Shown: positions 46,052-58,085 of the stretch, in pieces
Numbering within the stretch: position 1 is the first letter of the stretch
How the letters are laid out: each line of letters opens with the position of its first letter
Origin: Cyathus striatus
Taxonomy: Eukaryota > Basidiomycota > Agaricomycetes > Agaricales > Nidulariaceae
Length of the DNA stretch: 64,000 bases
Direction of reading: 5' to 3'
NCBI GenBank assembly: GCA_025738555.1
Contig: JAOVFP010000017.1
Coordinates: forward strand, 2,480,001-2,544,000
Notes under the pieces: generated by a model
The model's input: the letters and a program-made list of their open reading frames with translations, nothing else
The model's database searches: none
What the model was told of the DNA's origin: nothing
Made by a program: the position numbers and the translations under genes

Positions 46052-47329
46052 ATGCATAGACTATGGCGTATGAGTGACAGCAACCAGTGTGCCTTTTCAT
46101 GATTTTAAGTCTATCCGTAATTAACCTCTCGTAATATGCCTTAGGTTCCACGAGTTGCATTCATCTTGAACTTGAATTTGAAGTCCAAAAGGGCGAAGCC
46201 GAATTGAAATTTGAAGCCGAACCTGCGCTTTGAGTTTGTTGATGTTGCAAGGCCCTGTCACAAACCCTGATCAGGGATGTTAGCCAGTGTCAGTCACAAT
46301 TCGCTAGTATGTGTCACATAAAGTGTGACACTGTACAATGAAATGTCCAAAAACAAGTATAAAACATATAGCAGCTTCATTTCTTACTTTTATATCCTTA
46401 AACTTTGCACACAAGTGCTAATATGTGTTACAAATATTTCTGTGTTGTTAAATTCAATTTTAATGATATAAATGAAACACAAATGTAAAATCAAAATTGA
46501 GTGTACAAAGGACCAGTTGATCTTAGTACACACTGACTCTGCTGAAGCTGCAGCCAATAGTGCAGTATTGATTAGGTCCCATACCCTGGTTCACAGATGA
46601 AAATTAGGATCCCAGAGGAGTCTGTTTTGCAGTGTGGGTTGGTGCAAATTTGCATGTGAAATAGCAAAATAAAGTTCTCTTTCACATGCAAATTAGCAAA
46701 TTAACAAAGCACTGCACTAGATTCCATACCATAAAGTTGTTGACCTTTATGAATTTCTCAAGAATTTCTACCCAATTTCTACCATTGTCATGTCCCATTC
46801 TATTCCACTAGGGACAAGAACCTCAGAGTAGATAGTCTAAGTAGCAGAGTAACTTGTACATGTTAGTAGGGTGTGTGGAGGTAGTGAACAAGTACAGGAG
46901 TAGTGGAACATTGGCTTCAACTTGTGTGTTGCACCCCTTGGACTTCCAGTTCTGTATTTAGAACAAAGCGGAGTAGGTAGCAAAATAGCAGAGTTGGCTC
47001 AAGGCCCAAGTGGGAGAAAGGTGTGAATGTAGTCAATTCAAAACTGAAGTCTATCTACATTACAGGAGTAGTTTATATAGTAAACTACTTTGTCCAAATG
47101 TGTATGGAGTAATGCCCATGGGTATGTGGCATCCTAGGGGTAAGTAAACTCCATAGAATGTAGACCATAGTAGACTAGTAGTACACCTCTAGATTATAGT
47201 CATGGATAAAATGGCTGCGGCCAGAGAACAAGGTAGAAATATTAAAGGGAAGGAACAAGTAAACAGTTACAAGTAAACATTAGTAAGGAAGAGTTTGATA
47301 TATAATAAGTATACATAGTCCAGAGGAAA
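46052..47329. other. CpG-depleted non-coding sequence
   Basis: Beyond about 46260 almost no CG is present. A perfect 15-bp inverted repeat, AATTTGCATGTGAAA at 46647-46661 and its complement at 46680-46694, is the only structure seen. No gene is supported. Confidence 0.5.
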
Positions 47330-47399
47330 CATACATAAAGTGGAGTAAACCTGGAGTTGACTCCAATGGTTCAGGGATTGTCATGGATATGACAACCAT

Positions 47400-47536
47400 A
47401 TGACATATGACTGTGGACATTGTACCCATACCTCATGTATCAGTGAAGGCTGCACAACTGTTGAATTTACTCTTGAGGGTCCAAATTCATCTGGTAGTGG
47501 TGGCTCAGTTGCAGGTATTTCTTTGGTTCCACTGTA
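47400..47536 (+). pseudogene. glycopeptide-like secreted protein relic
   Basis: One frame reads CGHCTHTSCISEGCTTVEF, then PNSSGSGGSVAGISLVP, and meets a GTAAGT donor at 47531. The residues and the intron position and phase match the GEGCTLIELTL...SLIPP exon of the two secreted-protein genes. No other exon is clear and the surroundings are CpG-depleted, so it is a divergent relic. The sequence 47640-47820 just after it is low-complexity (repeated CTATGG/CTATAG). Confidence 0.55.
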
Positions 47537-47833
47537 AGTAGGTTGAATAAATGCAATTGAATGCAACATCAGCAAACCATGGGTGTGCTACATGGCTCTA
47601 GGTAGTATTGCATAGTGTCATAGTATAAAAACAAAGAGTACCCTTTATGTAATGCTGTATAGATATCTAAGCCTGCTGTGCAGACCTATATTGCACTATA
47701 AGTTGCTATGGAGTACTATGAAGCATTATGGATCTCACTATGGACCTCTATAGAGTTCTCTGCAGTCTTCTAAGCATGCTATAGATTGCTATGTAGTTCA
47801 CTATGTGTGCTATAATGCTCTTATGCTTCCAGG

Positions 47834-48587
47834 TGTTACATCCATGTCCAGATACATTGTGCCGATGTTACTTAAGGTTCCCATGTGACTGTCCAACATA
47901 CCTGGTCCATTCCCGGAATGTACCCACTATGGGTTTATGTCTTCTGACATTTCCATCTGGGTTTTCTATCAGGTATCCTGGATATGTAGTTTCTTTTATG
48001 ACAGCCTCACTGTGTCATTATACTATTACTCCTCTCTTCCATTCTCACTTGTACATTTCATTATGGCCTTTGTAGTTTAGTTCTTTATTCTGCATTCTGA
48101 GCACATCATTTGTGCCCCTACTCTGCTTTGCCCAGACTTCATCTCTTACTTACTCCCTTGACTTGTCCTTAGTATTATACTTCTACATTCATACCTAAAG
48201 GTTCCTACTTAGTATATATAGTCTTCCAGATGTACTAAGTAGTCTTCAGTATTCACATCAACTTCATACACTTCTTCCTATGCTTAAGTTCTGAAACCCA
48301 CTCCAGGTTTTCCTTCAGGTTTCTCTCCCACTGCCTAGTGTAGTGGCAAAGCCTCCTCTCATACTCTGGAATGTTTCCCTTTGTCATATATCATCTTCCA
48401 TGAAATACAAACCATTCCCTGGGGATATCCAGGCAGTGCAGCACATACACTGAAGCCACAGTTCTTTCCTGCACTCCCACTCTATGTTCTGCACCCATAC
48501 TCACTTTGGGTTCTCATTATAGTTCTCCTGCACCTTCCAGGTGTCTTTGCATCTGCTTCTAAGTAGGAAGAGAATTGGTATGTAACA
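47834..48587 (+). repeat. solo LTR of the gypsy family, target duplication CCAGG
   Basis: It begins TGTTACATCC and ends GGTATGTAACA. CCAGG lies on both sides (47829-47833 and 48588-48592). It aligns along its length with the reverse complement of the LTR at 4382-5146. It is CpG-depleted: most CG of the reference LTR have become TG or CA. Confidence 0.93.
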
Positions 48588-49519
48588 CCAGGCCACCATG
48601 CATTTTGATTCTTGAATACTTATATAAATCATGAATTAAGAATATAGTGTATCAATCAAAAGTTATATAAAGACATTTAGAATGAATTCCTGAGCTTCAG
48701 AGCATTGAAAGCAAAGATCTTAAAGTTAAGAGTAAATGTGTGAGCCTCAGAACAAAGAGGAGATCTTGAGAATGGATCTGAGAGCTTTAGAACAAAATAG
48801 AGACCTTAAGAACAGTGCAAAGGCCTTCAGAATGACACAGAGACCTTCATAGCAAGGTACAGAGTGTGATATTGAAGGAGGGAGCAAAGCAGGAGCATTC
48901 AAACAGAGTAGAGGTTGTACAATTGGAGCAGAGAGGTTCAGGGTGATGGAAAGTGCATCAGAGAAGCATAGAGAACTTTATAACAGAACAGAAAGCTTGG
49001 GAGTAGAACAGGAGCATTCATGGTGAAATAGAGACTTTCAGAGTGAAGCAGGGGAGTTGAGGATGATACAGGAAGGTTTGCAAGGCTCACAGAAGCAAGG
49101 TGAAAGAGTGGAGGGAGGATTGTATGGCAGTTCAGGCAGCTTCAATTCTTAAATTGAAGACAAACAATTATGGTGATGGAGTTTGTCATGTATTGCATGC
49201 TAATGTGGCACAAGGAACCAATGGACAATGTCATTCAGAATGTTAAATGCTGGGGTCATTCCACTTAACCAAATTCTTCAACATTGAAGTGACCCAGGCT
49301 TGCATAGTTAAGTATGTAATGTTAGGTAGAAGGTGTCTATGCTATGTAGTATTAGTCAATTATTCCAACACAGGAGAGAATTGGAGAGAACTATACAGAA
49401 TGTCTGATGTCTATGGGATTGATAAAACTAACTTTTAGATAATGTTTATTTACATAGTATTAACACCACCAACAAAGAACATAAAGTTCAGGTTGGTTTA
49501 TATTTGGTTCAAGGGTGCA
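48588..49519. other. CpG-depleted spacer with degenerate purine-rich repeats
   Basis: At about 48690-49080 a degenerate unit of roughly 25-30 bp resembling GAGACCTTCAGAACAAAG recurs many times. It may be an eroded minisatellite or an eroded coiled-coil coding segment. No open frame survives. Confidence 0.5.
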
Positions 49520-50128
49520 TGTTATATACCAATTCTCTTCCTACTGAGAAACAGATGCAAAGATGCCCAGAGGGCATGGGAGAACTGTAATGGAAACCAA
49601 AAGTGAGTATGGGTGCGGAACACAGAGTGGGAGTGTGGAAAAGAACTGTAGCTTCAGCTTATGTGCTGTGCCACCTGGATATCCCCAGGGAATGGTTCAT
49701 ATTTCATGGAAGACAATATACAATTAAAGGAAACATTTCAGAGTATGAGAGGAGGCTTCACCACTACACTAGGCAGTGGGAGAGAAACCCAAAGGAAAAC
49801 CCAGAGCAGGTTTCAGAACTTAAGCATAGGAAGAAGTGTATGAAGTTGATATGAATACTGAAGACTACTAGTACATCTGGAAGACTATATATATGTACTA
49901 GGAAGTAGTAGGTATGAATCTGGAGACAGAATGCTAAGAGTAAGTAAAAGGAATAAAGACTGGGCAAAGCAGAGTAGGGGTGCAAATGATGCATTCAGAA
50001 TGAAGATAAAAGATGGTGGCATAAACTAAACTACAAAGGCCATAATGAAACATACAAGTAAGAATGGAAGAGGGGAGTAATAGAATAATGACACAATGAG
50101 GCCATCATAAGAGAAACTACGTATCCAG

Positions 50129-51479
50129 TGTCATGGGTGAAAGTTGATTTCACATAATGACATGAATACAGCTAAATCACTCAAAGATAGAAAAGCAAAC
50201 ACTTAGAAAACTTAATAATACCTTAATGAACAACACTTAATATGCACTTCTATTTCACTATTAATCAGGAAAACCATACACAAGTGACTAATCAATACAC
50301 TAACAAATAAAGCTACATAAATACTAATAGTCCATCACCAATCAGAACAATTATACACAAACAAGTAACTACAATACCAGCTCATTATTAATCAAGATAA
50401 ACATACACAAATACTTAGTCATACTACTGGACCAGCACTAATCAGAATAAACATCATCATACAAACAACTACACCAAGACTAATATGTACAAATAATTAT
50501 ACCCTGTACAAAAATAGAAAGCCTTCAGGTACAAACAAAAGAGCACCATTGTTCTCAAGAGCTATTAATAGCACAACCATTGTGCTAAATATACCCATTG
50601 TCTAAGATGCTGACTCATGCATCCTAAATTGGAGAACAATGGAGAAAAAAGATGACTCATACTTTTCCCAGTTGGAGAACAATGGGAAAGTAGGTGTGGG
50701 ATATGATTAGTCAGCAGGAGGGTAAAAGGCATATAAGGAGGAGGATTTGGCCTGTAGAATTAACAACTTATACCTAGTTTACATTTGTTTGTATCCCTTT
50801 GCAGTTGTAGCACACAACCCTTACCTACTAAATATAACCTATATACTTCCCCTCTACTCAGTACATGTATTGTCAGATTCACATATAAAGTGTCAACAGT
50901 AAAGTGTGAAACTAATTTGTATTAATTGTGTCTACTCAGATAGTAAGGCACTGTATCTTCATAAAGTAACAGCAGCAGCATCATATTTGTGTCCACTCAG
51001 ATAGTGAGGCACTGTATCTTCATAAAGTAAACAGCAGCAGCATCGTATTTGTGTCCACTCAGATAGTGAGACACCATATCTTTATAAAGTAACAGCAGCA
51101 GTATTGTATTTGTGTCCACCCAGACAGTGAGGCACCATAACCCTGTAAATTATATATGTGCCCCAGTTGTGAAGTAAGAAGCAGAAACCATCAGGGACCT
51201 CAGCTCCACTTCAACTTTCAACATAATAGTGACCTATATCTTCAGCCTACCCTTCACCTGCAAGCCCTTGCCACAATCCTAGTTGTTGTGCTTGCTATTC
51301 GCCTACTCTTCTAAACTTACCTACCCACCTCTACACTTAAATATACACCTGTGTTCATCACCAAACCTCTTGAGTTAAGGAGAATATCTGCAAATAATAT
51401 CCCCCAACACTCAGGTGCAAAGCATGAACAAAGTCACTTCCTGCTGACCACCTTAGATATTTATTATCTTAAACTGACA
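50129..51479. mobile_element. nested 1.35-kb LTR-like insertion
   Basis: It starts TGTCATGGGTGAAAG and ends AAACTGACA. The flanks are CCAG and CCGG, where the uninterrupted LTR has a single CCGG, so a 4-bp duplication with one CG to CA change is likely. A TATA-like GCATATAAGG lies near 50730. No retrotransposon genes are present. The TGTCA...TGACA ends resemble those of the solo LTR at 23853-24515. Confidence 0.75.
50930..51140. repeat. 61-62-bp tandem repeat, about 3.5 copies
   Basis: Units are phased by ACTCAGATAGTGAGGCACTG at 50934, 50995, 51057 and (as ACCCAG) 51118. Each contains a CAGCAGCAG run. It lies within the nested LTR-like element. Confidence 0.9.
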
Positions 51480-51649
51480 CCGGGATACCCAATAGAAAAC
51501 CCGACAGGTTCTGGGTACGTTCCCAGGTGGGAACATTGGGAAGTGTAAACCCGTAGTGGGTACATTCCAGGAATGGACTGGGTATGTTCTATAGTCACAT
51601 GGGAACCTTTGGTAATATCAGCATGGTATATCCAAACACAGATGTAACA

Positions 51650-53095
51650 GTGCAAGAGTTTCAAGTATAGTAAAGTGAACTAGGTATTTAATAGTAGATA
51701 GCATGATTGCCTTCAGGTACTTTCAGAACAGACTTCAGACTTCAGATTTGTACTTGGAATCCAATATCAATTTCAGAACATACTCTACTGTGAGAATGGA
51801 AGTACAGCCAGTGCAGTGCTTAAGGTATTCTAAAGGTATGTCTAACTACTTATATATTTAATTACATGGTGGCAGTCTCATGTGCAATGGGATAGGTATC
51901 ATAAATAATATGTCATAAAGTCCTAGTGGAACCATGCAGTCAAAGAGGTATGGTTATCCCTCCATATGAGAAGCCATGAGGGCACACTCAGTTTCAGAGG
52001 CACATCAAGTGCCACACTATGCTATTAATAGGCACACATCAAGACACACACTAATACATGTGCTAATATTGGCCAAGTTCTCAGATATAATGGACACTGG
52101 TGTTTCCAGTACTGACATGTCTGATGGCACCACCCAATGTGCCACAGGCAGTGCCCAGCGCATGCCCCAAAGTCCTGGGGGCATGCAGTTTCCCACATGG
52201 TGGCAGTTTTACACAGTAGAGACATATGGAGGTTCTGGGTTATTTGAGTGACTGCATGATAGCTGTGGGTTGCAGTATCCAGTGGTACTAAGTGTTCTCT
52301 AGTCTGAGATATTTCCCTGAAATTATGTGATTGTCTGGCATAGTACTGGGAGCATTGTTCTGGGTATGGAGAAGTACTAATACATTCCATAGTAGCATCT
52401 TTGGGTCTTTTCCTTATGGTATAGCTATCTAGTACTTTGTAATGTATGTAGGAATCATCGAGCTGCCCAAATATATTGTTATTATGTTGAATCCCTTAAT
52501 TCGTATCGGAGGTGATACTTTGACTGGCAGCACAGGACTCAACCCCAGCCCTTGGACTCTTCCCTTGATAGTGTACTTGAGTAGAATACTTTAGCTGGCA
52601 GCTCGGGACTCACCCCAACTCTTGGACTCTCAGGCTTGATTTGCTAACTGTATTACTAGTACTAAATGTCTATTATATTTCGAAAAATAGCCTTCTTATT
52701 TTACTAGGCATATCAGGATCTTACTAGCACAGCAGCCATGCTACAGAGTATTGCATAGTAAATCAGTCATGCTAGTGAGCACTATAGCATGATGTCAGCT
52801 ATGCAAATCACTATGGCTTGCTATGGGTTTTAGTGGACATACTATAGCTGCTATGAGAAAAAATCTGTATTTGCTGATAACTAGGCAAGCCTTAGAATCT
52901 TGCATTACTATGTAGAATGGTATTATTAATCACTAAACAAAAAATGGCCATGACAGAAATTAATACACCCAGAAAAACATGTATCATGCACTGCATGCAT
53001 ACAAGATCAACACACATACTAAGCCAAATCAATGCCTCTTAAATCTACACAGTCTATTACTTGCCCAACCCCATAGAAGCTGTATTTTTGTTTGT
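51650..53095. other. CpG-depleted non-coding sequence
   Basis: No gene is supported. At 52690-52870 many GCTATG/CTATAG hexamers recur, as at 47640-47820. CpG returns to normal near 53150. Confidence 0.5.
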
Positions 53096-53858
53096 TTATA
53101 TTGTCTTGCAGGATCTGCATGTGGTGATTTTTCCTTCATAGTGAATAAGCATAACTGTAATTTTGTTGCGAAAAAAGATATTTTTGGAACCAGTGGTTCG
53201 AGTGACATTGCTATTATTCGATTTTTTGCTTTTAGCAGCCACATAGCAGGTATCAAGAACCGATGTGTCTCTACCCACAAATGAGTAATCAGAAGGGGAG
53301 GAAGGAGCAGTGAAATAGACGCTGTCATCATCATCTTCAGATTCAGAAGCATAACTTGTCTTTGTGTAGTGGTTAACACTCTCGTCGTTGATAGTTTTCA
53401 TGTCACGGTTGTCCGAAGTATCCTCATCGCTATCTCCTTGATTACCACAGAGAGCCCGTGTTGAAGCATTCAAGTTTGCCTTAGATATAGGGGAATGATG
53501 CTGATCTTTGGTCATGTAATTACGGAAGTCATCTGAAAAGTTATCGCTGAAATGATTTTCACCTCTGAGCTGAAGATGCGGAAGAGTTTTAGTAGGTTCA
53601 GTCTTTTGTTGACTTCGGCATGGCCAGCGTGTTGTATGACCATTGGAATCTGCTCCAGCAAATAGAATCCAATAATGCCTTTTCAAGGGGTTGGATAGTC
53701 ACATGGTTGGGATCGGAATCTTTTACAGAATTAGAAATATCCGAGTGCAAAAGCCAAGAAATATACTTACAGATTTGAACATGGTAAGGATGGATAATAA
53801 CACCAAGTTCCCTCCACAGATAGGTTATAACTGGTCCAGAACAATAGTAGTATGCCAC
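53096..53858 (-). CDS. possible unknown protein, Ser/Asp-rich
   Basis: Two open frames on the minus strand may be exons of one gene. One is 53858 to about 53690 (GPVITYLWRELGVIIHPYHV). The other is about 53686-53096, with basic CRSQQKTEPTK, then acidic SEDEDTSDNR-like and SESEDDDDSVYFTAPSSPSD stretches. The acidic Ser-rich composition and SSPSDYSF motif look coding, and CpG is normal here in contrast to the neighbour. No domain is recognised, and the joining intron and both ends are uncertain. Confidence 0.35.
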
Positions 53859-54579
53859 AACACCATTTCATCCAATACAATAGAAAGAGCCCTTTGGAAG
53901 TACATTACAATAGCTAGTTGCTATTCATAGGGATGCCCATGATGAATGTGGGGACGCATTTTATTAGTAGAGCTCATTGTTGTACCAGTGAATAGAATAC
54001 AAAGAGAACATGAAGTTTGAACAAGAGACCGCTTTAGTAAAGTACTAGTTGTTATATGCCACAGTGTGTGTTACTTTCATCTTATGTTTCTAACACCGTG
54101 GCGACATACTGACATAGTACAGCCACAGTACATAAAGCAATAAGGATGCGCATCATGGAAACTGCTGTTGCACAGCGTGGGCGCATGTGTGTTGATGTTG
54201 TCCCAACTTCAAGATTTAAACCTCAATGTGGCTTGGCTGTGGTGAATAGTACTTAGATTCCGTGAAATGCTTCCCCATGATATCTAAATCTAAAAAGGCG
54301 AGTACTGAATTTCAGTGGTTGTGCTCACTTCTGAACATTTTTCACTCTTCTCCAGTTCATGAGCCAGACAATATCACCATTCGTGAATGGGCAGTATTCC
54401 TCTGCTGTAAGTTTAACAGATGCCAGTGTTTCAACCACTGTCCACACAAACTGAAATAATATCAAGAATCTTCTTGGATCTACAGTAAATTCATTCAAAA
54501 AACAAGGCTACAAGCAGAGAACACACATTAATACTAGCATTCCCCCCAACCCCAAAGACAGGCAGCACAGTGTCCACTT

Positions 54580-55047
54580 TACTATGCCATCCTACTTTGC
54601 CTTTGCCACTGAGGACAGAGAAGTGACTTCTGATCCTGACTGCTTTGCAGGGCTTGGATTTGCCAGTAGGAGTAGGCCATTTAATAAAAGCATGCTTCAC
54701 GGACAAGTTATCAAGCCCATAAGGTCAAACCCATCACTTGAATCAATCCCGATTTATCCTTGGACAAGTGAAGAGCTTTGGAAAGCACTTCAAATCGTGG
54801 CCACCAAGTCACATTCCCACTCAAGTCATGCCAGGGAACCCCAACTGCTCAATTCCCGCTTCATGCATATGACCTGATGAAGGACAAGAGACCTGTGAGA
54901 TTTTGGGATCAACGGGGAGCAATGGAACCTGAACATCAATATTGGTTAAATCAGCCTGTGGGTGTTAAGTTTGCAGATAGATCACGATACGCAGCATTGT
55001 TGTCTGAGCTTGTCACTTTTAATTGTTGTTCAGATTTGAAATTGTAA
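54580..55047 (+). pseudogene. relic related to the 219-residue protein gene
   Basis: Two overlapping frames hold pieces of one former protein. VTFPLKSCQGTPTAQFPL followed by AYD (54830-54880) corresponds to VFKLKSCLPKEPRDEFPL and YDY in the gene at 56380. The DNA also aligns around CACTCAAGTCATGCC and AATTCCCGCT. The frame changes and the N-terminal part is missing, so it is a probable pseudogene. Confidence 0.45.
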
Positions 55048-56379
55048 TTCCCCTTATATACATCAAGCTAGTAGCCTACATTGATCCTACTTGTTATTTG
55101 GAGTATTTTGAGGGTGTTATGGATATTCAACTATTCCTAGAAGCTAGCATATTTACTCACCCTTTCCACTTATTTCTCTTCTTCTCTCCTTATTCTGTAT
55201 CTCGTCACTTCATTACTTCGCGGCTGTGCCGCTTGCTTAAATCCATTATGATCACATCGTTAATACCCTGAGAGGAAGAAGTATTAATTAGGAAAGTCCG
55301 AGATCACCAAGCATGATCAGCTCTGGACTCGCGTAGATGGACTTTGAAGTATCTACAACATTACTGGACCATTGAGAACGTTCCAGCAACGATAGTAGAA
55401 TACTCAGAGAATGTACTTTAGATATCTACAACAGTAAAGAAGTATTTAGAACACTTTGGAAACAGTAGTACAGAAAGGTATATAAATGTCAGTAGATAGG
55501 TACATTAAATCAATCCTTTTTCAACCTCTTAAACAGCGTGACTGTAAGAACCAGACTCGACTTAAGGCCAAGCGCTAAGTCTCGTACTGTTGCTAAAAAG
55601 GGTACATAAGTATATTTACATATCTACTCGCTACTTAAGTACTAGACTACTGTAACTAGTATTGTCGATTGCAGAATATCATCGGATAGTCCAATCGGCA
55701 GTAGCACGTGACTTGTTCGACACTTGCTCTTGATTGACTTACGCTTCGAAGACTCAACTCAACATACACGCTACGACGCAGACACTCAATTATCAAACAT
55801 TGTATTCATTTCAAGGCTAAATACAACGAGGTACGTTTTATTCTTACATAGGTGTACTTACTCCATGTATTCACAGGAATACACCAACGCTGCAATCGTT
55901 CGCAGATCACAACAGAGGGGTATGATTGTTTACAGCTGGATTTGAGCACTTGAGTTTTGAAGCCTAAAGTTTGCCGTCTGACTCCCGAATTCTGTTGTCA
56001 ACGCTTGAAAATGAAAATTGAATGTTGAAACGTGTTGGGGGGTAGTGTTCTAGATACTGAACAATAATTGCTGTGACAAGACGGCCTGTGTGTCCGCTTA
56101 CCAATTAAACCAGTGGTCTTGTGCGCATATGTAAGTACGTTCCACATGATTCCATGGAAACTCTTCCTGAGTTCTCAACAATCAAAGGACCCACCAAAAC
56201 CAATATAAAGTGCACTTACGCAGATCTGCGTACATGATCGAAAACAACAGCTTTATATGGTGTGCTTCTTGTGGCGAGTAGGTGCTGTTCGTGATGCTGT
56301 GAAAAGCCCAGTACTTATACTTGCGCGCACTCACACCCGGACCTTCAATCTAACTCTTCCACTGTAAACCTTTTTAAAC
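55048..56379. other. intergenic, nothing firm
   Basis: A/T-rich, with a TATATAAATG at 55479-55488 and short repeated GTAGATA/TATCTAC words that could come from an old LTR; boundaries cannot be placed. The final part must carry the promoter of the gene at 56380. Confidence 0.4.
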
Positions 56380-57039
56380 ATGTCATTATACTCCAAACAG
56401 CGAACTCAACCCTCCGAACCTGCTGGAACGGACTGCTCTTCAACTCCCGGCGCAAGTCAGCTTGCAGCTACCAGTAGTTGTAATGAAGAAAATCAGTTTA
56501 ATGCTCCTGAACAATGCGACGCCGACGCTTCAACGAGTCGTATTGTATATCTATCGGATTCGTTAAGCGAAGCCAAAAACGATCAGGAGGATCCTTCAGA
56601 TACACACACCGATGACCCTTTTTCGTGTTCCTTGTCTCCCCATGAAGCCGAAGGGGAATGGACACCCTCTGCCTACGTCGCTCCGTATATTAGTGACAGA
56701 CTCAGACAATCAGTGGCCATAAAGAGCGAACACGTCGTGGAAAAAACTTTCAATCCTAATCACCGGGGTGTGTTCAAACTCAAATCTTGCCTACCCAAGG
56801 AACCAAGAGATGAATTCCCGCTATATGACTACAAACCAGAGGAAGATCATTCACTCAGGACATACAAGAATGCTGACAGTGTATGGGATTCAAGCCAAGG
56901 TGATTGTGAAACGATAGCAACACAGTGGACCACTTCTGGGGATTCAGACAACCGAAAGCAGGGAGCAAATGAGGATGAAATAAGAATGAATCGTGTGTCA
57001 GATTGGGTAAAGGCTCAATATCAGAGTCAACGTCTTTAA
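56380..57039 (+). CDS. unknown 219-residue protein
   Basis: Single-exon frame with start at 56380. Residues 1-110 are Ser/Thr/Glu/Asp-rich and probably disordered. A conserved-looking centre follows: WTPSAYVAPYISDRLRQS, then FNPNHRGVFKLKSC, EPRDEFPLYDY. It ends in a short polar tail. It has no signal peptide, membrane helix or known motif. A decayed relative lies 1.5 kb upstream in the same orientation, which supports it being a real, duplicated gene. Confidence 0.6.
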   Translation: MSLYSKQRTQPSEPAGTDCSSTPGASQLAATSSCNEENQFNAPEQCDADASTSRIVYLSDSLSEAKNDQEDPSDTHTDDPFSCSLSPHEAEGEWTPSAYVAPYISDRLRQSVAIKSEHVVEKTFNPNHRGVFKLKSCLPKEPRDEFPLYDYKPEEDHSLRTYKNADSVWDSSQGDCETIATQWTTSGDSDNRKQGANEDEIRMNRVSDWVKAQYQSQRL

Positions 57040-58085
57040 AGTATCGGAGTTCGCATTTGCGTTATGGTGACTTCAAGTCGTTCAGTGCACTCCAAGCCCC
57101 AGTGATTAGCTCTTTAATATTTTAATATCCATGTAGTTCGTACCAATATAATCCATCATTAATTGTCATCATTTCACAGGTGCCATTAAACGGGTCTGAA
57201 TTAAAAAAAATTAAAGAGCTTCAATGCCAACGCGGACGCTTGGCTGTGAAGCATCTTGAGTATGTGGACAGTTCCTATTAGTTGCACTTAAATTGCGCTT
57301 GAAACCCTCTTAATGCTCAACTCCGATAAGCGCTGGTAAGTATCTGAGGACAATGGTTGAAACGCTGAAGTTGTGGTTGAGTTGCGGTCAAGTTGTGGTT
57401 GAGCTGCAGAACCGATTCCGCCACGATGTCCATTGAGCACGTGATACCTATGTATAACCGTGTATTATGTAAGTAATTACAACCACCAACTCCCGAGCCC
57501 CGTTCCCAAGTTGCCCAAGCTTCGTCTTTCAACCGTGGTCCGTCTCAGGCATAGCTATTCAGAGGCGTCTTAACGGTCTATTCAATGTACAGCTTTCAGC
57601 CAGTTATTGACCGTCTCTCATGCCACTCGTTTACAAAAGTCCTGCAGTATGAACAAAGCGTTGTCGAAATGGTTCAAACGAAATGTAATATCTGAATTGG
57701 GTCGGAGGTCCACAACAAAGTAATTGAAAATCGTGCCATTCATCGATTGTATTGTATCTCTACAAAATGGGTTCAGTTGCATCTCGCTGTGCCCACATAC
57801 ATACAACTACAACAACACTTCGTAACGTGAGGGCCGTCGAAGACTATTGTTCTGTTGCAGTGGCCAGAAGGTATGTTATGTTATTATTCTGACCTTTCTA
57901 GGTTGTCTATTCATCAGCTCTATATGAAGCTGCAAAGTTACAGAAAAGTGTACGCCTCCGTAACCACTCCGATTCTCAGACACTGAAAGCCACTTACTGA
58001 ATACCAAAGTTGTTTTGTGGCACCCTCTCTCGAGTCATCCACGTCGTGATCTGTCTTCAAATCCTTTCTTGTGTATTAAGAATCA
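57040..58085. other. intergenic, no accepted gene
   Basis: 3' flank of the 219-residue protein gene and promoter region of the next. Short open frames on both strands lack any support. Confidence 0.45.

Larger units (their letters stand above)
49520..51649 (-). repeat. solo LTR of the gypsy family, split by a nested insertion
   Basis: Ends are TGTTATATACC at 49520 and GATGTAACA at 51649. GTGCA duplicates flank it (49515-49519 and 51650-51654). The LTR sequence is continuous from 49520-50128 and 51480-51649 when compared with 4382-5146. CpG is depleted, for example CCCAATAG for CCCGATAG and GAACATTGGG for GAACGTCGGG. Confidence 0.92.

Noticed and set aside
54262..54459. 65-residue plus-strand frame as a gene
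   Set aside because: Isolated, no motif, no splice or promoter evidence.
56080..56140. tRNA-like sequence (A-box-like TGGTTTAATTGG, pairing ACAAGAC/GTCTTGT)
   Set aside because: No B box GGTTCRANNCC and the enclosed length is too short for a tRNA.
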